A DNA stretch of 64,000 bases from Mycobacterium sp. GA-1285. Lineage in GTDB: Bacteria > Actinomycetota > Actinomycetes > Mycobacteriales > Mycobacteriaceae. The notes under the pieces are model-generated. The model was not told the DNA's origin, made no database searches, and saw only the letters and a program-made list of their open reading frames with translations. The stretch spans positions 1 through 64,000 of the forward strand of contig NZ_LQIS01000012.1 of assembly GCF_001499905.1 (NCBI RefSeq), in the 5' to 3' direction. The first letter of the stretch is position 1, and every line of letters starts with the position of its first letter. Made by a program: the position numbers and the translations under genes. Positions 17,295-26,754 of the stretch are shown here, piece by piece.

Positions 17295-19022
17295 ATGACC
17301 GAGCCCGAACGGGGGGAATCACGTGTGGGTTCCCAGATCGGTCCGTATCGGCTGCGTCGGCTACTGGGCAAGGGCGGGATGGGCGAGGTGTACGAAGCCG
17401 AGGACACCGCCAAGGACCGAATCGTGGCGCTGAAGCTGTTGCCCGAGTCGGCCTCCAACGATCCGGTGTTCCGCAAACGGCTGCGGCGCGAGGCACACTC
17501 GGCGGGCCGGCTGCAGGAACCCCACGTGGTGCCGATCCACGACTACGGCGAGATCGACGGTCTGCTCTACGTCGACATGCGCATGATCGACGGCACCGAT
17601 CTGCGCAAGGTGCTCAAGAACTACGGTCCGATGACGCCCGCGCGTGCGGTGGCCATCGTCAAACAGGTCGCCTCGGCTCTGGACGCCGCACACGAGAGCG
17701 GCATCATGCACCGTGATGTCAAGCCCGAGAACATAATTCTGACCCGCGACGACTTCGCCTATCTCGTCGACTTCGGCATCGCCAACGCGGCCACCGACGA
17801 GAAGCTCACCGAACTGGGCACCGCGGTCGGCACGTATGCCTACATGGCGCCGGAACGCTTCACCAACGACGAGGTGACCTATCGCGCGGACGTCTATGCG
17901 CTGACGTGTGTTCTGCACGAATGCCTCACCGGCTCGCAACCGTTTCCGAGCGACAGCGTCAGCGTGGTCATCACCGCGCACCTGATGCAACCCATACCCA
18001 GGCCCAGCCAGCAGCGCCCGGGTATCCCGGCCGCCTTCGACGCGGTGATCGCCCGCGGCATGGCCAAGAAGCCGGAGGACCGGTACGCCAGCGCCGGCGA
18101 CCTGGCCGCAGCGGCGACCAACGCCCTGACCCAACGGGATCAGGACCAAGCCGCCACGATTCTGCAGCGCAGCCAGGCCGGTGGTGGTTCGGCGCAGCCG
18201 CCCACCTGGTATCGGACGCCGCCACCCACACCACCACCCACGCCGCCGCCAACGCCGCCACCCACGCCACCGCCAACGCCGCCACCCACGGCGCGTCCCG
18301 CCGCGTTCTACTCACCGCCGCCGGGGGGTGGGCCGCCGAGCGGGCCGATGCAGGCCGCCCCGCCACCGAACCGACCGAGGCCACCGGGCCCGCCGCGCAA
18401 GGGCACGCCGTGGCTGCCGATCGCCGCGGCGATCACGGTGTTCGTATTGGTGCTCGGTGCGGTGGGAATCTGGTTGCTCGCCGGATCCGATGACACACCC
18501 TCGGCGTCGGACGCCACGACCTCCATGTCGACCGCGCCTACATCCCCCGAGCGCACCACCCGGCGGACCCCACGCTCCACACCCGTCTCGCCGACACCGA
18601 GCTCGTTCGACGCGCAGTTGCTGGGGCTGCTGCCGCGCGGCTACGACCAGGGCGCATGTCAGCCCGTGCATCCGCCCGCCACCGGCGCGCTGGCGACGGT
18701 GGACTGCGACGCCGCAACACCGCAGGGCGGTCCGGCGAACGCGCGGTATTCGCTGTTCGCCGACCAGCCGACCCTCGACAAGGCCTTCGACGACTCGGTC
18801 GCAGCCAATCAAGAATTGGTGGCGTGTCCCAACAGTGGCGCGGAGTCGCCGACGACATGGCATTACACCGAGACTCCCGACCAGGTGGAGGGGCGCGTCG
18901 CCTGCGGCGTCTTCAACGGCAACCAGGACGTGACCTGGACCAGTAACGACGACTTGCTGCTGGGCGACGCGCAGAGCCAGAACCTCGTCGACCTGCACAA
19001 CTGGTGGCTCAAGTACGCCTGA
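17295..19022 (+). CDS. pknH: Transmembrane serine/threonine protein kinase PknH
   Basis: Receptor-like kinase of 575 residues. The kinase domain (about 17-275) has GKGGMGEV, catalytic-lysine motif VALKLL (K47), HRDVKPEN (D141), DFG (159-161) and an activation loop with threonines before APE. A proline-rich juxtamembrane linker carries six PPPT units (residues 309-332). One membrane helix lies near 373-395. The outer part is the PknH sensor domain with cysteine pairs (GACQPV, TVDCD, LVACPN, GRVACG) suited to two disulfides. Its expected partner is EmbR, encoded just upstream. The ATG at 17295 has a CGAGGAG site. Confidence 0.92.
   Translation: MTEPERGESRVGSQIGPYRLRRLLGKGGMGEVYEAEDTAKDRIVALKLLPESASNDPVFRKRLRREAHSAGRLQEPHVVPIHDYGEIDGLLYVDMRMIDGTDLRKVLKNYGPMTPARAVAIVKQVASALDAAHESGIMHRDVKPENIILTRDDFAYLVDFGIANAATDEKLTELGTAVGTYAYMAPERFTNDEVTYRADVYALTCVLHECLTGSQPFPSDSVSVVITAHLMQPIPRPSQQRPGIPAAFDAVIARGMAKKPEDRYASAGDLAAAATNALTQRDQDQAATILQRSQAGGGSAQPPTWYRTPPPTPPPTPPPTPPPTPPPTPPPTARPAAFYSPPPGGGPPSGPMQAAPPPNRPRPPGPPRKGTPWLPIAAAITVFVLVLGAVGIWLLAGSDDTPSASDATTSMSTAPTSPERTTRRTPRSTPVSPTPSSFDAQLLGLLPRGYDQGACQPVHPPATGALATVDCDAATPQGGPANARYSLFADQPTLDKAFDDSVAANQELVACPNSGAESPTTWHYTETPDQVEGRVACGVFNGNQDVTWTSNDDLLLGDAQSQNLVDLHNWWLKYA
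18219..18290 (+). repeat. Six in-frame 12-bp units encoding PPPT
   Basis: Six tandem 12-bp units, consensus CCGCCACCCACG, encode (Pro-Pro-Pro-Thr)6 in the juxtamembrane linker of PknH. Third-position changes between units alternate in two types, suggesting growth by duplication of a 24-bp pair. Copy number is likely to vary among strains, and the threonines are possible phosphorylation sites. Confidence 0.9.
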
Positions 19023-19038
19023 CCGGCCGCCGAGATCG

Positions 19039-19056
19039 CTTCAAGAATCCTTCAAG
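19039..19056. repeat. 11-bp-period direct repeat upstream of the DUF732 gene
   Basis: CTTCAAG-AATC-CTTCAAG: two identical 7-bp half-sites with a centre-to-centre distance of exactly 11 bp, one helical turn, which is typical for OmpR-family response regulator sites. It is 61 bp upstream of the DUF732 gene start. The regulator is not identified. Confidence 0.5.
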
Positions 19057-19116
19057 GACGCTGTCCGACTCTGATGTCAGCCCGGGACCACCCGGAACCG
19101 ACACAGAGGAGTCACG

Positions 19117-19485
19117 ATGTTCACTCAGCACCACCTCACCACGACTGGCACCGCTCCCCGCGTTCGCCGATGGACCGGCATCGCGCTCGCCGCAGGTGCG
19201 TTCGGACTGGCCGCCGTCGCGGGCGCGGGCACCGCCGCCGCGCTCAGTTCCGAAGACGACATGTTCCTGTCCGAGATCAGCGCCGAGGGCATCGCCTACG
19301 ACACTCCCAAGGCTGCCATCGGCACCGCACACGACGTGTGCGCGAGGCTCGACGGGGGCGCGGACCCGGTCGACCTCGGCCTGGAGATCCTCGAGAACAC
19401 CGACCTGACCACCGAACAGGTCGCGACATTCGTCGTCGCGTCGGTCGACCACTACTGCCCTGGGAACGGCGTGCTCTTCGGGTGA
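19117..19485 (+). CDS. Secreted DUF732 protein
   Basis: Protein of 122 residues with an N-terminal signal peptide (hydrophobic stretch [18 protein letters not shown], probable cleavage after a TAAA-type site near residue 43). A small helical DUF732 domain follows with the typical pair of cysteines (DVCARLDGG and HYCPGN) that should form a disulfide. DUF732 proteins are numerous in mycobacteria and mostly exported; their function is unknown. A GAGGAGTC ribosome-binding site precedes the ATG, and a strong terminator follows, so it is a single-gene unit separate from pknH. Confidence 0.85.
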   Translation: MFTQHHLTTTGTAPRVRRWTGIALAAGAFGLAAVAGAGTAAALSSEDDMFLSEISAEGIAYDTPKAAIGTAHDVCARLDGGADPVDLGLEILENTDLTTEQVATFVVASVDHYCPGNGVLFG

Positions 19486-19497
19486 TCACCTCGACGA

Positions 19498-19529
19498 AGC
19501 GGGGCCCTGCCGCGATGGCGGGCCCCGCT
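19498..19529 (+). terminator. Terminator after the DUF732 gene
   Basis: The stem AGCGGGGCCC(T)GCC / GGCGGGCCCCGCT has 13 base pairs with one bulge and a tiny loop. It begins 13 bp after the stop codon and is followed by a short T run (TTTCG). It is GC-rich and strong, of the type usual in mycobacteria. Confidence 0.75.
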
Positions 19530-19598
19530 TTCGCCGGCCGCTGGACAGGTGGCGCGACTGTATGTTTCTGTCAGATCGCACGCTGCGAAAGGATCAGA

Positions 19599-20801
19599 AT
19601 GTCGACCGCCAGAAGCAACAGGGTCTTCGTCGTCGGTGTCGGAATGACGAAGTTCGAGAAGCCGGGCCGCCGAGAAGGATGGGACTACCCCCAGATGGCG
19701 AAGGAGTCGGGGACCAAGGCCCTCGAAGACGCCGGCATCGACTACTCCGAGGTCCAGCAGGGGTTCGTCGGCTACGTCGCCGGCGACTCGACGTCGGGCA
19801 ACCGGGCGCTCTACGAGCTCGGCTTGACCGGGATCCCGATCGCCAACGTCAACAACAACTGCTCGACCGGTTCCACTGCGCTGTTCCTTGCCGCGCAGAC
19901 GATCCGCGGCGGGCTCGCCGACTGCGTCATCGCTCTCGGTTTCGAGAAGATGCAGCCCGGCTCCCTGCAGGGCGGCCACGACGACCGTGAATCCCCGATG
20001 GCGAAACATGTCGCGGCGATGGCCGAGATCGACGAGTTCGGCTTCCCCGTCGCGCCGTGGATGTTCGGCGCCGCGGGTCGCGAGCACATGCGCCAACATG
20101 GAAGCACCGCAGAGCATTTCGCGAAGATCGGGTACAAGAACCACAAACATTCGGTGAACAATCCCTACGCGCAGTTCCAAGAGGAGTACACCCTCGAGGA
20201 CATCCTGGCCGCGAAAATGATCTCCGACCCACTCACCAAGCTGCAGTGCTCCCCCACGTCGGACGGCTCAGGAGCCGCGATCGTGGCGGGCGAGGACTTC
20301 GTCGACAAGCACGGTCTGGCGGGCCAAGCGGTGGAAATCGTGGGCCAGGCGATGACCACCGATTTCGAGTCCAGCTTCGACGGCAGCGCCAAGAATCTCA
20401 TCGGCTACGACATGAATGTCAAAGCCGCGCAGCAGGTTTACGATCAATGCGGCCTCGGACCGGCCGACTTCCAAGTGATCGAGCTGCACGACTGCTTCTC
20501 GGCCAACGAGCTACTGCTCTACGAGGCGCTCGGCCTGTGCGGCGAGGGCGAGGCCCCCAAGCTCATCGACAACAACGACACCACGTACGGCGGGCGTTGG
20601 GTCGTCAACCCCTCCGGCGGGCTGATCTCCAAAGGGCATCCGCTCGGTGCGACGGGTCTGGCGCAGTGCGCGGAGCTCACGTGGCAGTTGCGTGGTGCGG
20701 CCGACAAGCGACAGGTCGAGGGCGTCACCGCCGCGCTGCAGCACAACATCGGGCTCGGTGGCGCGGCAGTTGTGACCGCTTACCAGCGCGCGGAGCGCTG
20801 A
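19599..20801 (+). CDS. ltp1: SCP-x/Ltp1-type thiolase (lipid-transfer protein)
   Basis: Thiolase-superfamily protein of 400 residues, closely resembling mycobacterial Ltp1 (Rv2790c). The reactive cysteine is C88 in [11 protein letters not shown], a histidine motif is [11 protein letters not shown], and [10 protein letters not shown] is the usual SCP-x block. Family members cleave 3-ketoacyl-CoA of sterol side chains or act in retro-aldol partnership with DUF35 or MaoC-like subunits; which applies here is not decidable. The frame opens 175 codons earlier, but the ATG at 19599 with GAAAGGATC upstream begins the homology. No DUF35 partner is adjacent. Confidence 0.88.
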   Translation: MSTARSNRVFVVGVGMTKFEKPGRREGWDYPQMAKESGTKALEDAGIDYSEVQQGFVGYVAGDSTSGNRALYELGLTGIPIANVNNNCSTGSTALFLAAQTIRGGLADCVIALGFEKMQPGSLQGGHDDRESPMAKHVAAMAEIDEFGFPVAPWMFGAAGREHMRQHGSTAEHFAKIGYKNHKHSVNNPYAQFQEEYTLEDILAAKMISDPLTKLQCSPTSDGSGAAIVAGEDFVDKHGLAGQAVEIVGQAMTTDFESSFDGSAKNLIGYDMNVKAAQQVYDQCGLGPADFQVIELHDCFSANELLLYEALGLCGEGEAPKLIDNNDTTYGGRWVVNPSGGLISKGHPLGATGLAQCAELTWQLRGAADKRQVEGVTAALQHNIGLGGAAVVTAYQRAER

Positions 20802-20810
20802 TAGGGGATC

Positions 20811-21134
20811 ATGGACCGCATGCGCACTGCTTGGATCCTCGCCGGAGCTGCGGCCGTCGTGTGCGCGACGATGGCCGTGCCCGTCGGCGTCGCATCGGCC
20901 GACGACCAGGAATCGGCGCAGGAGGTCATCAGCAAGCTGCAGGATCAGGGCTACAACGTGACCATAGACAAGATCGGCACGGCCCCGCTGTCCGACTGCG
21001 TGGTCACCAGCGTTCGCAATCCCCAGCAGTTCACCCAGTTGGTGCCGCTGCTCGGCGGTAACCAGGATGGGGTGCTGTTCCCCGTGACCATCAGCAAGCC
21101 GATCTCGGTGTCGCTGGACTGCAGCGGCCGCTAG
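20811..21134 (+). CDS. Small secreted protein with two conserved cysteines, paralogue A
   Basis: Protein of 107 residues with a signal peptide (hydrophobic AGAAAVVCATMAVPVGVASA, cleavage before DDQES). The mature part has the pattern ...LQDQGYNV...IGTAPLSDCVVTSVRN...LDCSG, with one internal and one C-terminal Cys likely to pair. It is clearly homologous to the next gene on the opposite strand, with which it converges at 7 bp distance. An ATG at 20820 is an alternative start. It is 9 bp downstream of the thiolase and may be co-transcribed. I do not recognise a function; many mycobacteria encode such proteins. Confidence 0.82.
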   Translation: MDRMRTAWILAGAAAVVCATMAVPVGVASADDQESAQEVISKLQDQGYNVTIDKIGTAPLSDCVVTSVRNPQQFTQLVPLLGGNQDGVLFPVTISKPISVSLDCSGR

Positions 21135-21141
21135 CCTCGCA

Positions 21142-21435
21142 TCAGCGCGAGCAATTGGCGGTGACGGTGATCGTGCGCTGGGCCACCACCTGGACCAGAT
21201 CGTCGCCGCGGCGCACCAAATCGGTTCGCTCACGGGCGTTTCGGACATCGGTGACGATGCATTCGTCGAGGGGCGCACTCCCGATCCGATTGACCTTGAC
21301 ATCGAAGCCTTGCGCCTCGAGTGTGGCGATCGTCAGTTCGGCCGATTCGGCCGCCGACGCGATGGCCGCCGGCGCGAGAATCGCACCGCATGCCGCCGCG
21401 GCCAACCCGACCATTGTCAACAGTATTGCGCGCAT
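21142..21435 (-). CDS. Small secreted protein with two conserved cysteines, paralogue B
   Basis: Protein of 97 residues with a signal peptide (LLTMVGLAAAACGAILAPA) cleaved near AASAAES. The mature region reads LEAQGFDVKVNRIGSAPLDEC...VTDVRN...TANCSR and aligns with the convergent neighbour over its entire length, including both cysteines. A GGGAGCG ribosome-binding site precedes the ATG. The pair probably arose by inverted duplication or by independent insertion of family members; the divergence shows it is not recent. Function unknown. Confidence 0.82.
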   Translation of the reverse strand: MRAILLTMVGLAAAACGAILAPAAIASAAESAELTIATLEAQGFDVKVNRIGSAPLDECIVTDVRNARERTDLVRRGDDLVQVVAQRTITVTANCSR

Positions 21436-21521
21436 TGCCGCGCTCCCTTCGTGCCCGAAGACCCCGGTGGCCTTTCAGGTGGTACGACGGGCTAGCCCCG
21501 ACGAAGGTTCAACGGTGACAC

Positions 21522-22538
21522 CTAAACGGTGACCGGCTCCAACTCGCGCACCTCGGGGGCCACGATCCGATCGGTCGCGACGAACTCCGAATACAGCAAC
21601 GGCATCGAGGCGTCCACGGCGAACATCGACACCCCGCCCGCGTAGTCGGCCACGTACAGCCGACCGCTGCGCGAATCGACCGCCACGCAGGACGGCCGAC
21701 CGTCGACGGTGAACGTGTCGACGATCCGCAAGGTCAGCGTGCACAGCGCCGCGACGTGGTCATAGTCGACGATGTAGGCCCTGCTCTTGTCTTCGCCCAT
21801 CGCGAGCTGCGTTGGGGCACCGCCGATCTCGATGACGTCGGTGACACGTCCCGAGAACGACTCGACCACGTGCACCACACCGCCGCGGGTTCGGTCCGAA
21901 CTGAGGACCAACACCGTGCCGTCGGCGAGCGCGATGTCGCGAATCGGCGAACCGATCCGCACCGGCCCGCCCACACGCCCGGTCTCGAGTTCGACGGTGA
22001 GGACCGCGCTGCCGCGCGCATCGGTGGTCGCGACGTAGAGCCGCGTTCCGCTCGGGTCGATCGCGAGAGCATCGATGCCGATGCCGGCGCCCGTGGCGAC
22101 GTCGATGGTGCCCACGCGGTCGGCGGGGATGTCGATCACCGCGATGTCGATGTGCCCGTCACCGGTTCGGCCCGCATAGACACGCTTGCCGTCAGGGCTT
22201 ACAACAAGTGCCGTGACGTTGTCCGCCAGCGGGTACGACGCGATCACCGATCCGGTGGCGGTGTCCAGGACAGTCACCTCGTCCTTGTGGGTCCATGACG
22301 ACGTGCTCACATAAGCGCGGTCGTCGTGGACTGCCACCGCGAAAGGCTCACCGTGAACCGCGACGATGGCCTCGGCGGCGAGGGTGCGGGCATTGAGCAC
22401 CCCGACGCTGTCGTCGCCGGGGTGCGTCACCACCGTCGTACCCGTGGCGGTTGCGGCGATATCGCCGATCGGCCCCCGCGTCAGGTTCACTGCACTCATC
22501 GCGGTAGGCGCATGTTCAGGCATCAAAAAGTCAACCAT
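21522..22538 (-). CDS. YVTN/WD40-like beta-propeller protein (Rv1057-like)
   Basis: Protein of 338 residues made of repeated blades of about 40 residues with a recurring pattern such as SPDGKRVYAGRTGDG, DPSGTRLYVATTDARG and DSRSGRLYVADYAGG. This is a seven-bladed propeller of the surface-layer/YVTN type. It resembles the M. tuberculosis propeller protein Rv1057. No signal peptide is obvious. Such proteins usually bind partners rather than catalyse. The ATG at 22538 has a GGCGGAGGT element 12 bp upstream; ATG codons at residues 6 and 14 are alternatives. A long non-coding region with an 11-bp-period repeat precedes it. Confidence 0.82.
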   Translation of the reverse strand: MVDFLMPEHAPTAMSAVNLTRGPIGDIAATATGTTVVTHPGDDSVGVLNARTLAAEAIVAVHGEPFAVAVHDDRAYVSTSSWTHKDEVTVLDTATGSVIASYPLADNVTALVVSPDGKRVYAGRTGDGHIDIAVIDIPADRVGTIDVATGAGIGIDALAIDPSGTRLYVATTDARGSAVLTVELETGRVGGPVRIGSPIRDIALADGTVLVLSSDRTRGGVVHVVESFSGRVTDVIEIGGAPTQLAMGEDKSRAYIVDYDHVAALCTLTLRIVDTFTVDGRPSCVAVDSRSGRLYVADYAGGVSMFAVDASMPLLYSEFVATDRIVAPEVRELEPVTV

Positions 22539-23090
22539 CGTTGTTCGGTACCTCCGCCGGCATGGCGTGAACCGGCCCTAGACTCCAAGTCGTAACGCGC
22601 CGAATCGGCGCGGTCTGAACCGAGTCTAGCGACGAAATTCCGCATTCCACGGCGGTGCCAAGAGGCGCCCCGAGCCAACCTGTGAACCTCTCAGACACCG
22701 CTTAGAAAAGCGCCCGTTACCCGATTGTTACCAGTGATCCACCGACTCGGGGATAGCCGGTGACCTGTGGAAACGCCGCTGCTGCAATGTCTTCCGAAGA
22801 ATGTGGTCAACCGCACGTAACACGGTTTCTTACATTCCGAGTTCAAATTGAGCGGTAAATCACAAACCGACGCGACAGCAAATTGGCAACAGGCGCCACG
22901 ACCGTCACAGAACGCGCAGCGATTCAGCCCACCAGTCGCGGCCTGGGTCTGCGGGGCGGCGTCGGCGGATTCACGCGCTCGGCGCAGCTGTCGGGTGGGG
23001 CGCCGTCGACGCCCGGGATGTTCTCGCCCATTCTGCGCTCGCTTCCTGCGATGGAAGAACCTTCCACCCTCGCCGGCCGCCGGCCAAACG
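22539..23090. other. 552-bp intergenic region without a supported gene
   Basis: This region separates the start of the propeller gene from the 3' end of the anti-sigma kinase gene. Open frames that cross it on the plus strand are antisense shadows with biased composition (Arg/Pro-rich) and lack ribosome-binding sites. It holds the GTTACC direct repeat and a CTCAG/CTTAG-like pair near 22689-22704. The M. tuberculosis homologue Rv1057 is an MprA target, so complex regulation here would not surprise; I cannot assign an MprA box with certainty. Confidence 0.6.
22716..22732. promoter_or_regulatory. GTTACC-N5-GTTACC direct repeat
   Basis: Two identical 6-bp half-sites GTTACC separated by CGATT, giving an 11-bp period. 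This is the geometry of OmpR/PhoB-family response regulator boxes, and the half-site resembles actinobacterial MtrA motifs. It lies about 180 bp upstream of the propeller gene. Binding by MtrA is inference. Confidence 0.5.
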
Positions 23091-23540
23091 TCATGCGGAA
23101 GTTGCGAAAGGCTCCTGCGAGGCGAATGCGCAGCCGTCGAACTCGAGTTCTACCCGGGTGCCCGACGCCGAGGCGTCGATCGTGGCCCGATCGGACAGTG
23201 CGCGCATCAACTGGATGCCGCGACCGCGGGTGTTCGGTTTGCCGTCAGGCTCCTTCTCCAGCCAGGCCCCCTGGTCGGAGATGGTGGCGACCAGACGCCG
23301 GTCTTCGGCGTCGTAACGGGCGGTCACCGACATCGTTCCGGCCTGGCCGGCCTGGACGTAGGCGAACTCGGCGGCGTTGGTCAACGCTTCGTTCACCGCC
23401 AGCAATATGTCGCTGAGCCGGTCGGCGTCGAGTGCGAAGTTGGTCCGGAGCCACTCGGCGAACGCATTGCGGAACTCGGCGACGGTCTGCGCATCTGCGG
23501 GGCCGTTGCTGGAGAAGCCGAGTTCCGTTGGAGCGTTCAT
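23091..23540 (-). CDS. RsbW-type anti-sigma factor/serine kinase (HATPase_c)
   Basis: Protein of 149 residues with a GHKL ATPase domain. The N box is NEALTNAAEFAY, the G1 box ISDQGAWL and the G2 region TRGRGIQLMRAL. Such proteins hold a stress sigma factor and phosphorylate a STAS antagonist. It is encoded 32 bp downstream of a STAS gene, forming a partner-switching pair. No sigma gene is adjacent, so the target sigma is unknown; SigF is the usual candidate in mycobacteria. Confidence 0.87.
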   Translation of the reverse strand: MNAPTELGFSSNGPADAQTVAEFRNAFAEWLRTNFALDADRLSDILLAVNEALTNAAEFAYVQAGQAGTMSVTARYDAEDRRLVATISDQGAWLEKEPDGKPNTRGRGIQLMRALSDRATIDASASGTRVELEFDGCAFASQEPFATSA

Positions 23541-23572
23541 GGTGTTCTCTAGTTACCCCGTCTGGCCCGAGC

Positions 23573-23920
23573 TCACGCAGTGATGTTGTCGAGAGCGGCG
23601 TCCAACGAGGAAAACAGGTCGATCAGGTCGGCGATGCCCGTGATCTTCAAGGGCCGGCTGGTGGCGGATCCCTCCGCGACGACGGCGAACCTGGTCGGGG
23701 TGCCGTCGGTCTGGTTGTGGGTCTCCATCAGCACCTGCATGCCCGCGGACCCCAGGAACTCGACGCTGGTCAGATCGACGACCAACCCCACCGGATCCTT
23801 GCCCAGCGCCGCCTGCACGGCGTCCCGCAGCTGCGGCGCAGTGAGCATGTCGAGGTCACCGGAAGCGGCGACGACAGCGACGCGTCCCACCCAGTTCTCG
23901 GTACAAAGTTGTCCGTCCAA
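23573..23920 (-). CDS. STAS-domain anti-sigma factor antagonist
   Basis: Protein of 115 residues with one STAS domain. The conserved segment VDLTSVEFLGSAGMQVL contains the serine that the partner kinase would phosphorylate. In its unphosphorylated state it should sequester the downstream anti-sigma factor and free the sigma factor. The start is TTG at 23920, chosen for the strong GAGGTGAGG site directly upstream. It is probably co-transcribed with the kinase gene. Confidence 0.88.
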   Translation of the reverse strand: MDGQLCTENWVGRVAVVAASGDLDMLTAPQLRDAVQAALGKDPVGLVVDLTSVEFLGSAGMQVLMETHNQTDGTPTRFAVVAEGSATSRPLKITGIADLIDLFSSLDAALDNITA

Positions 23921-24102
23921 GCCTCACCTCTTGTTTGGCAACCACCGTAGCGGTCGTGGCCGATCGCGCGAGGCTGCAGTCTTAACCCGCGCAATAGGGT
24001 AGCGACTTCACCGTACCGATGCCTAAACGGGGACCCATCTTCGCCGGTCAGGTGCCCTAGTCCGATATCGGGCCAAGTAGGAGCCCGGGATTTCAGCGGC
24101 GG

Positions 24103-24840
24103 CTAGGCGGGCGGGTGATCCCGATTAACCAGTTCCACGGCGATCGAATGCAGCGGGGTGTTCTTCTCCTGGGAGAGCCGAACCAGCAGGTTGAACGCGT
24201 CGGCGGCGTTGACGTCGAAACGCTCCATGATCATGCCTTTGGCCTGACCGATGATGTCGCGCGATGCGATAGCGTTCCGAAACTGGTCGTCGCGGCGCGC
24301 CGTCGCCAGACCGATCGCCGCGTGGGCCGCCACCGCGAGCGCCAAGTCCTCGAGTTGGGGCGTGAAGGCACGCGGCCTCTCCGAGTAGAGGCTCAGCGCA
24401 CCGATCTCCGACTCGTGGGTGTAAAGCTGAATGGAGAGGCTGGAGCGCACCGGGGTGGTTTGGAGAGCGCGTGCCATGAACTGCGCCCACCTGTCCTCGG
24501 TCTCGAAGTCGTCGATGCGCACCGTCACCCGATCGTGGATGCTGTCCACGCAGGGTCCCTGCTGGAGCTCCTCCTGCAGGTTGTCGAGGTTCTTGGGCAC
24601 CGGACCCGTGGCCGCCACCGATCGCACCCGCCGCCCCTTGGGGTCGACGAGCGAAATGCCCGCATGGTGCACGTTCGGCAGGATCCGCACCGCCGTCGCG
24701 GTGACCTCGTCGACGAGATTGTCGATGTCCATGTCCGCGCTCTTCTGGCTGTATAGGCTGCGCGCCAACCGCGCGATCTCGTCGTGGAAACCGCCGGATG
24801 AATCGGTCACGTCCCACCCCCAAGGATCGGTTCCGGCCAT
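24103..24840 (-). CDS. GAF and ANTAR domain RNA-binding regulator
   Basis: Protein of 245 residues. A GAF sensor domain (about residues 25-165, with the GPCVDS and ALSLYSERPRAF segments) is followed by an ANTAR domain (about 175-240). The ANTAR helix has the typical IIGQAKGMIMERF...AADAFNLLVRLSQ pattern, with the Ala and aromatic residues used for RNA binding. ANTAR proteins bind paired hairpins in nascent RNA and prevent termination. The open frame runs 249 codons further upstream over the antigen 85 gene, but the domain starts at the ATG at 24840. The proximity to STAS and kinase genes suggests a shared stress-signalling role. Confidence 0.88.
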   Translation of the reverse strand: MAGTDPWGWDVTDSSGGFHDEIARLARSLYSQKSADMDIDNLVDEVTATAVRILPNVHHAGISLVDPKGRRVRSVAATGPVPKNLDNLQEELQQGPCVDSIHDRVTVRIDDFETEDRWAQFMARALQTTPVRSSLSIQLYTHESEIGALSLYSERPRAFTPQLEDLALAVAAHAAIGLATARRDDQFRNAIASRDIIGQAKGMIMERFDVNAADAFNLLVRLSQEKNTPLHSIAVELVNRDHPPA

Positions 24841-24857
24841 CGTATGACCGAACCCTG

Positions 24858-26149
<1,292 letters not shown>

Positions 26150-26737
26150 GTGACCATTCGCGACCGGGATGCCGATCCGGGAGAGCGGACAGCTGGTGTG
26201 AAATCCCCAGCATTGCAGCCGGATTCACGGACGAATCATCTCCGATCGCCGAATGAGGCCGATGCCATCGCGATGCATCGTCTGGTGGCTGAGACCGAAG
26301 TCCTCGATCTGAACTCCACCTATGCCTACCTATTGATGGCTACGGACTTTGCCAGCACCTCGATCGTGGCGGAGAGAGACGGCCACATCTGCGGATTGAT
26401 CACTGGTTATCATCCGCCGGCACGGCCCGATGTGCTCTTCGTCTGGCAGGTCGCCGTGTCGGCGGCCGCGCGGGGTACGGGACTGGCCAGCGCCATGCTC
26501 GATGCCCTCGTTCACCGGGTTCGCGTCAACCGCCGAGGCCGTCCCGTCACCGTCGAGGCCACGGTGGCACCGAGCAACTCGGCTTCGCGCGCGTTCTTCG
26601 GCGCTTTCGCTCGGAGACACGGGGTGCCCATCGTCGAGGAGCCCCGCTTCACCGCCGCGCACCTGGCGGCCGACGAGTCCCACGAGGACGAGCCGACTGT
26701 CCGAATCGGCCCCATCGCAACGTCTTTGGCCGACTGA
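26150..26737 (+). CDS. ectA: L-2,4-diaminobutyrate acetyltransferase EctA
   Basis: GNAT acetyltransferase of 195 residues that converts diaminobutyrate and acetyl-CoA to N-gamma-acetyl-diaminobutyrate, the second step of ectoine synthesis. The acetyl-CoA loop is VSAAARGTGLASAML, and the EctA-typical VLDLNSTYAYLL motif near residue 47 marks the substrate side. The GTG at 26150 is chosen; a GTG at codon 17 is an alternative because the first residues are not conserved. It is the first gene of ectABCD and is 17 bp before ectB. Confidence 0.92.
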   Translation: MTIRDRDADPGERTAGVKSPALQPDSRTNHLRSPNEADAIAMHRLVAETEVLDLNSTYAYLLMATDFASTSIVAERDGHICGLITGYHPPARPDVLFVWQVAVSAAARGTGLASAMLDALVHRVRVNRRGRPVTVEATVAPSNSASRAFFGAFARRHGVPIVEEPRFTAAHLAADESHEDEPTVRIGPIATSLAD

Positions 26738-26754
26738 CACCGCAGAAAGGACAC

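Noticed and set aside
18219..18290. Tandem repeat as a CRISPR array
   Set aside because: The units are 12 bp without spacers and in frame with PknH. No CRISPR-like array was seen in the window.
22848..23552. 234-codon plus-strand open frame over the intergenic region and the anti-sigma kinase gene
   Set aside because: The frame lies antisense to a clear GHKL kinase gene, is Arg/Pro-rich and has no ribosome-binding site.
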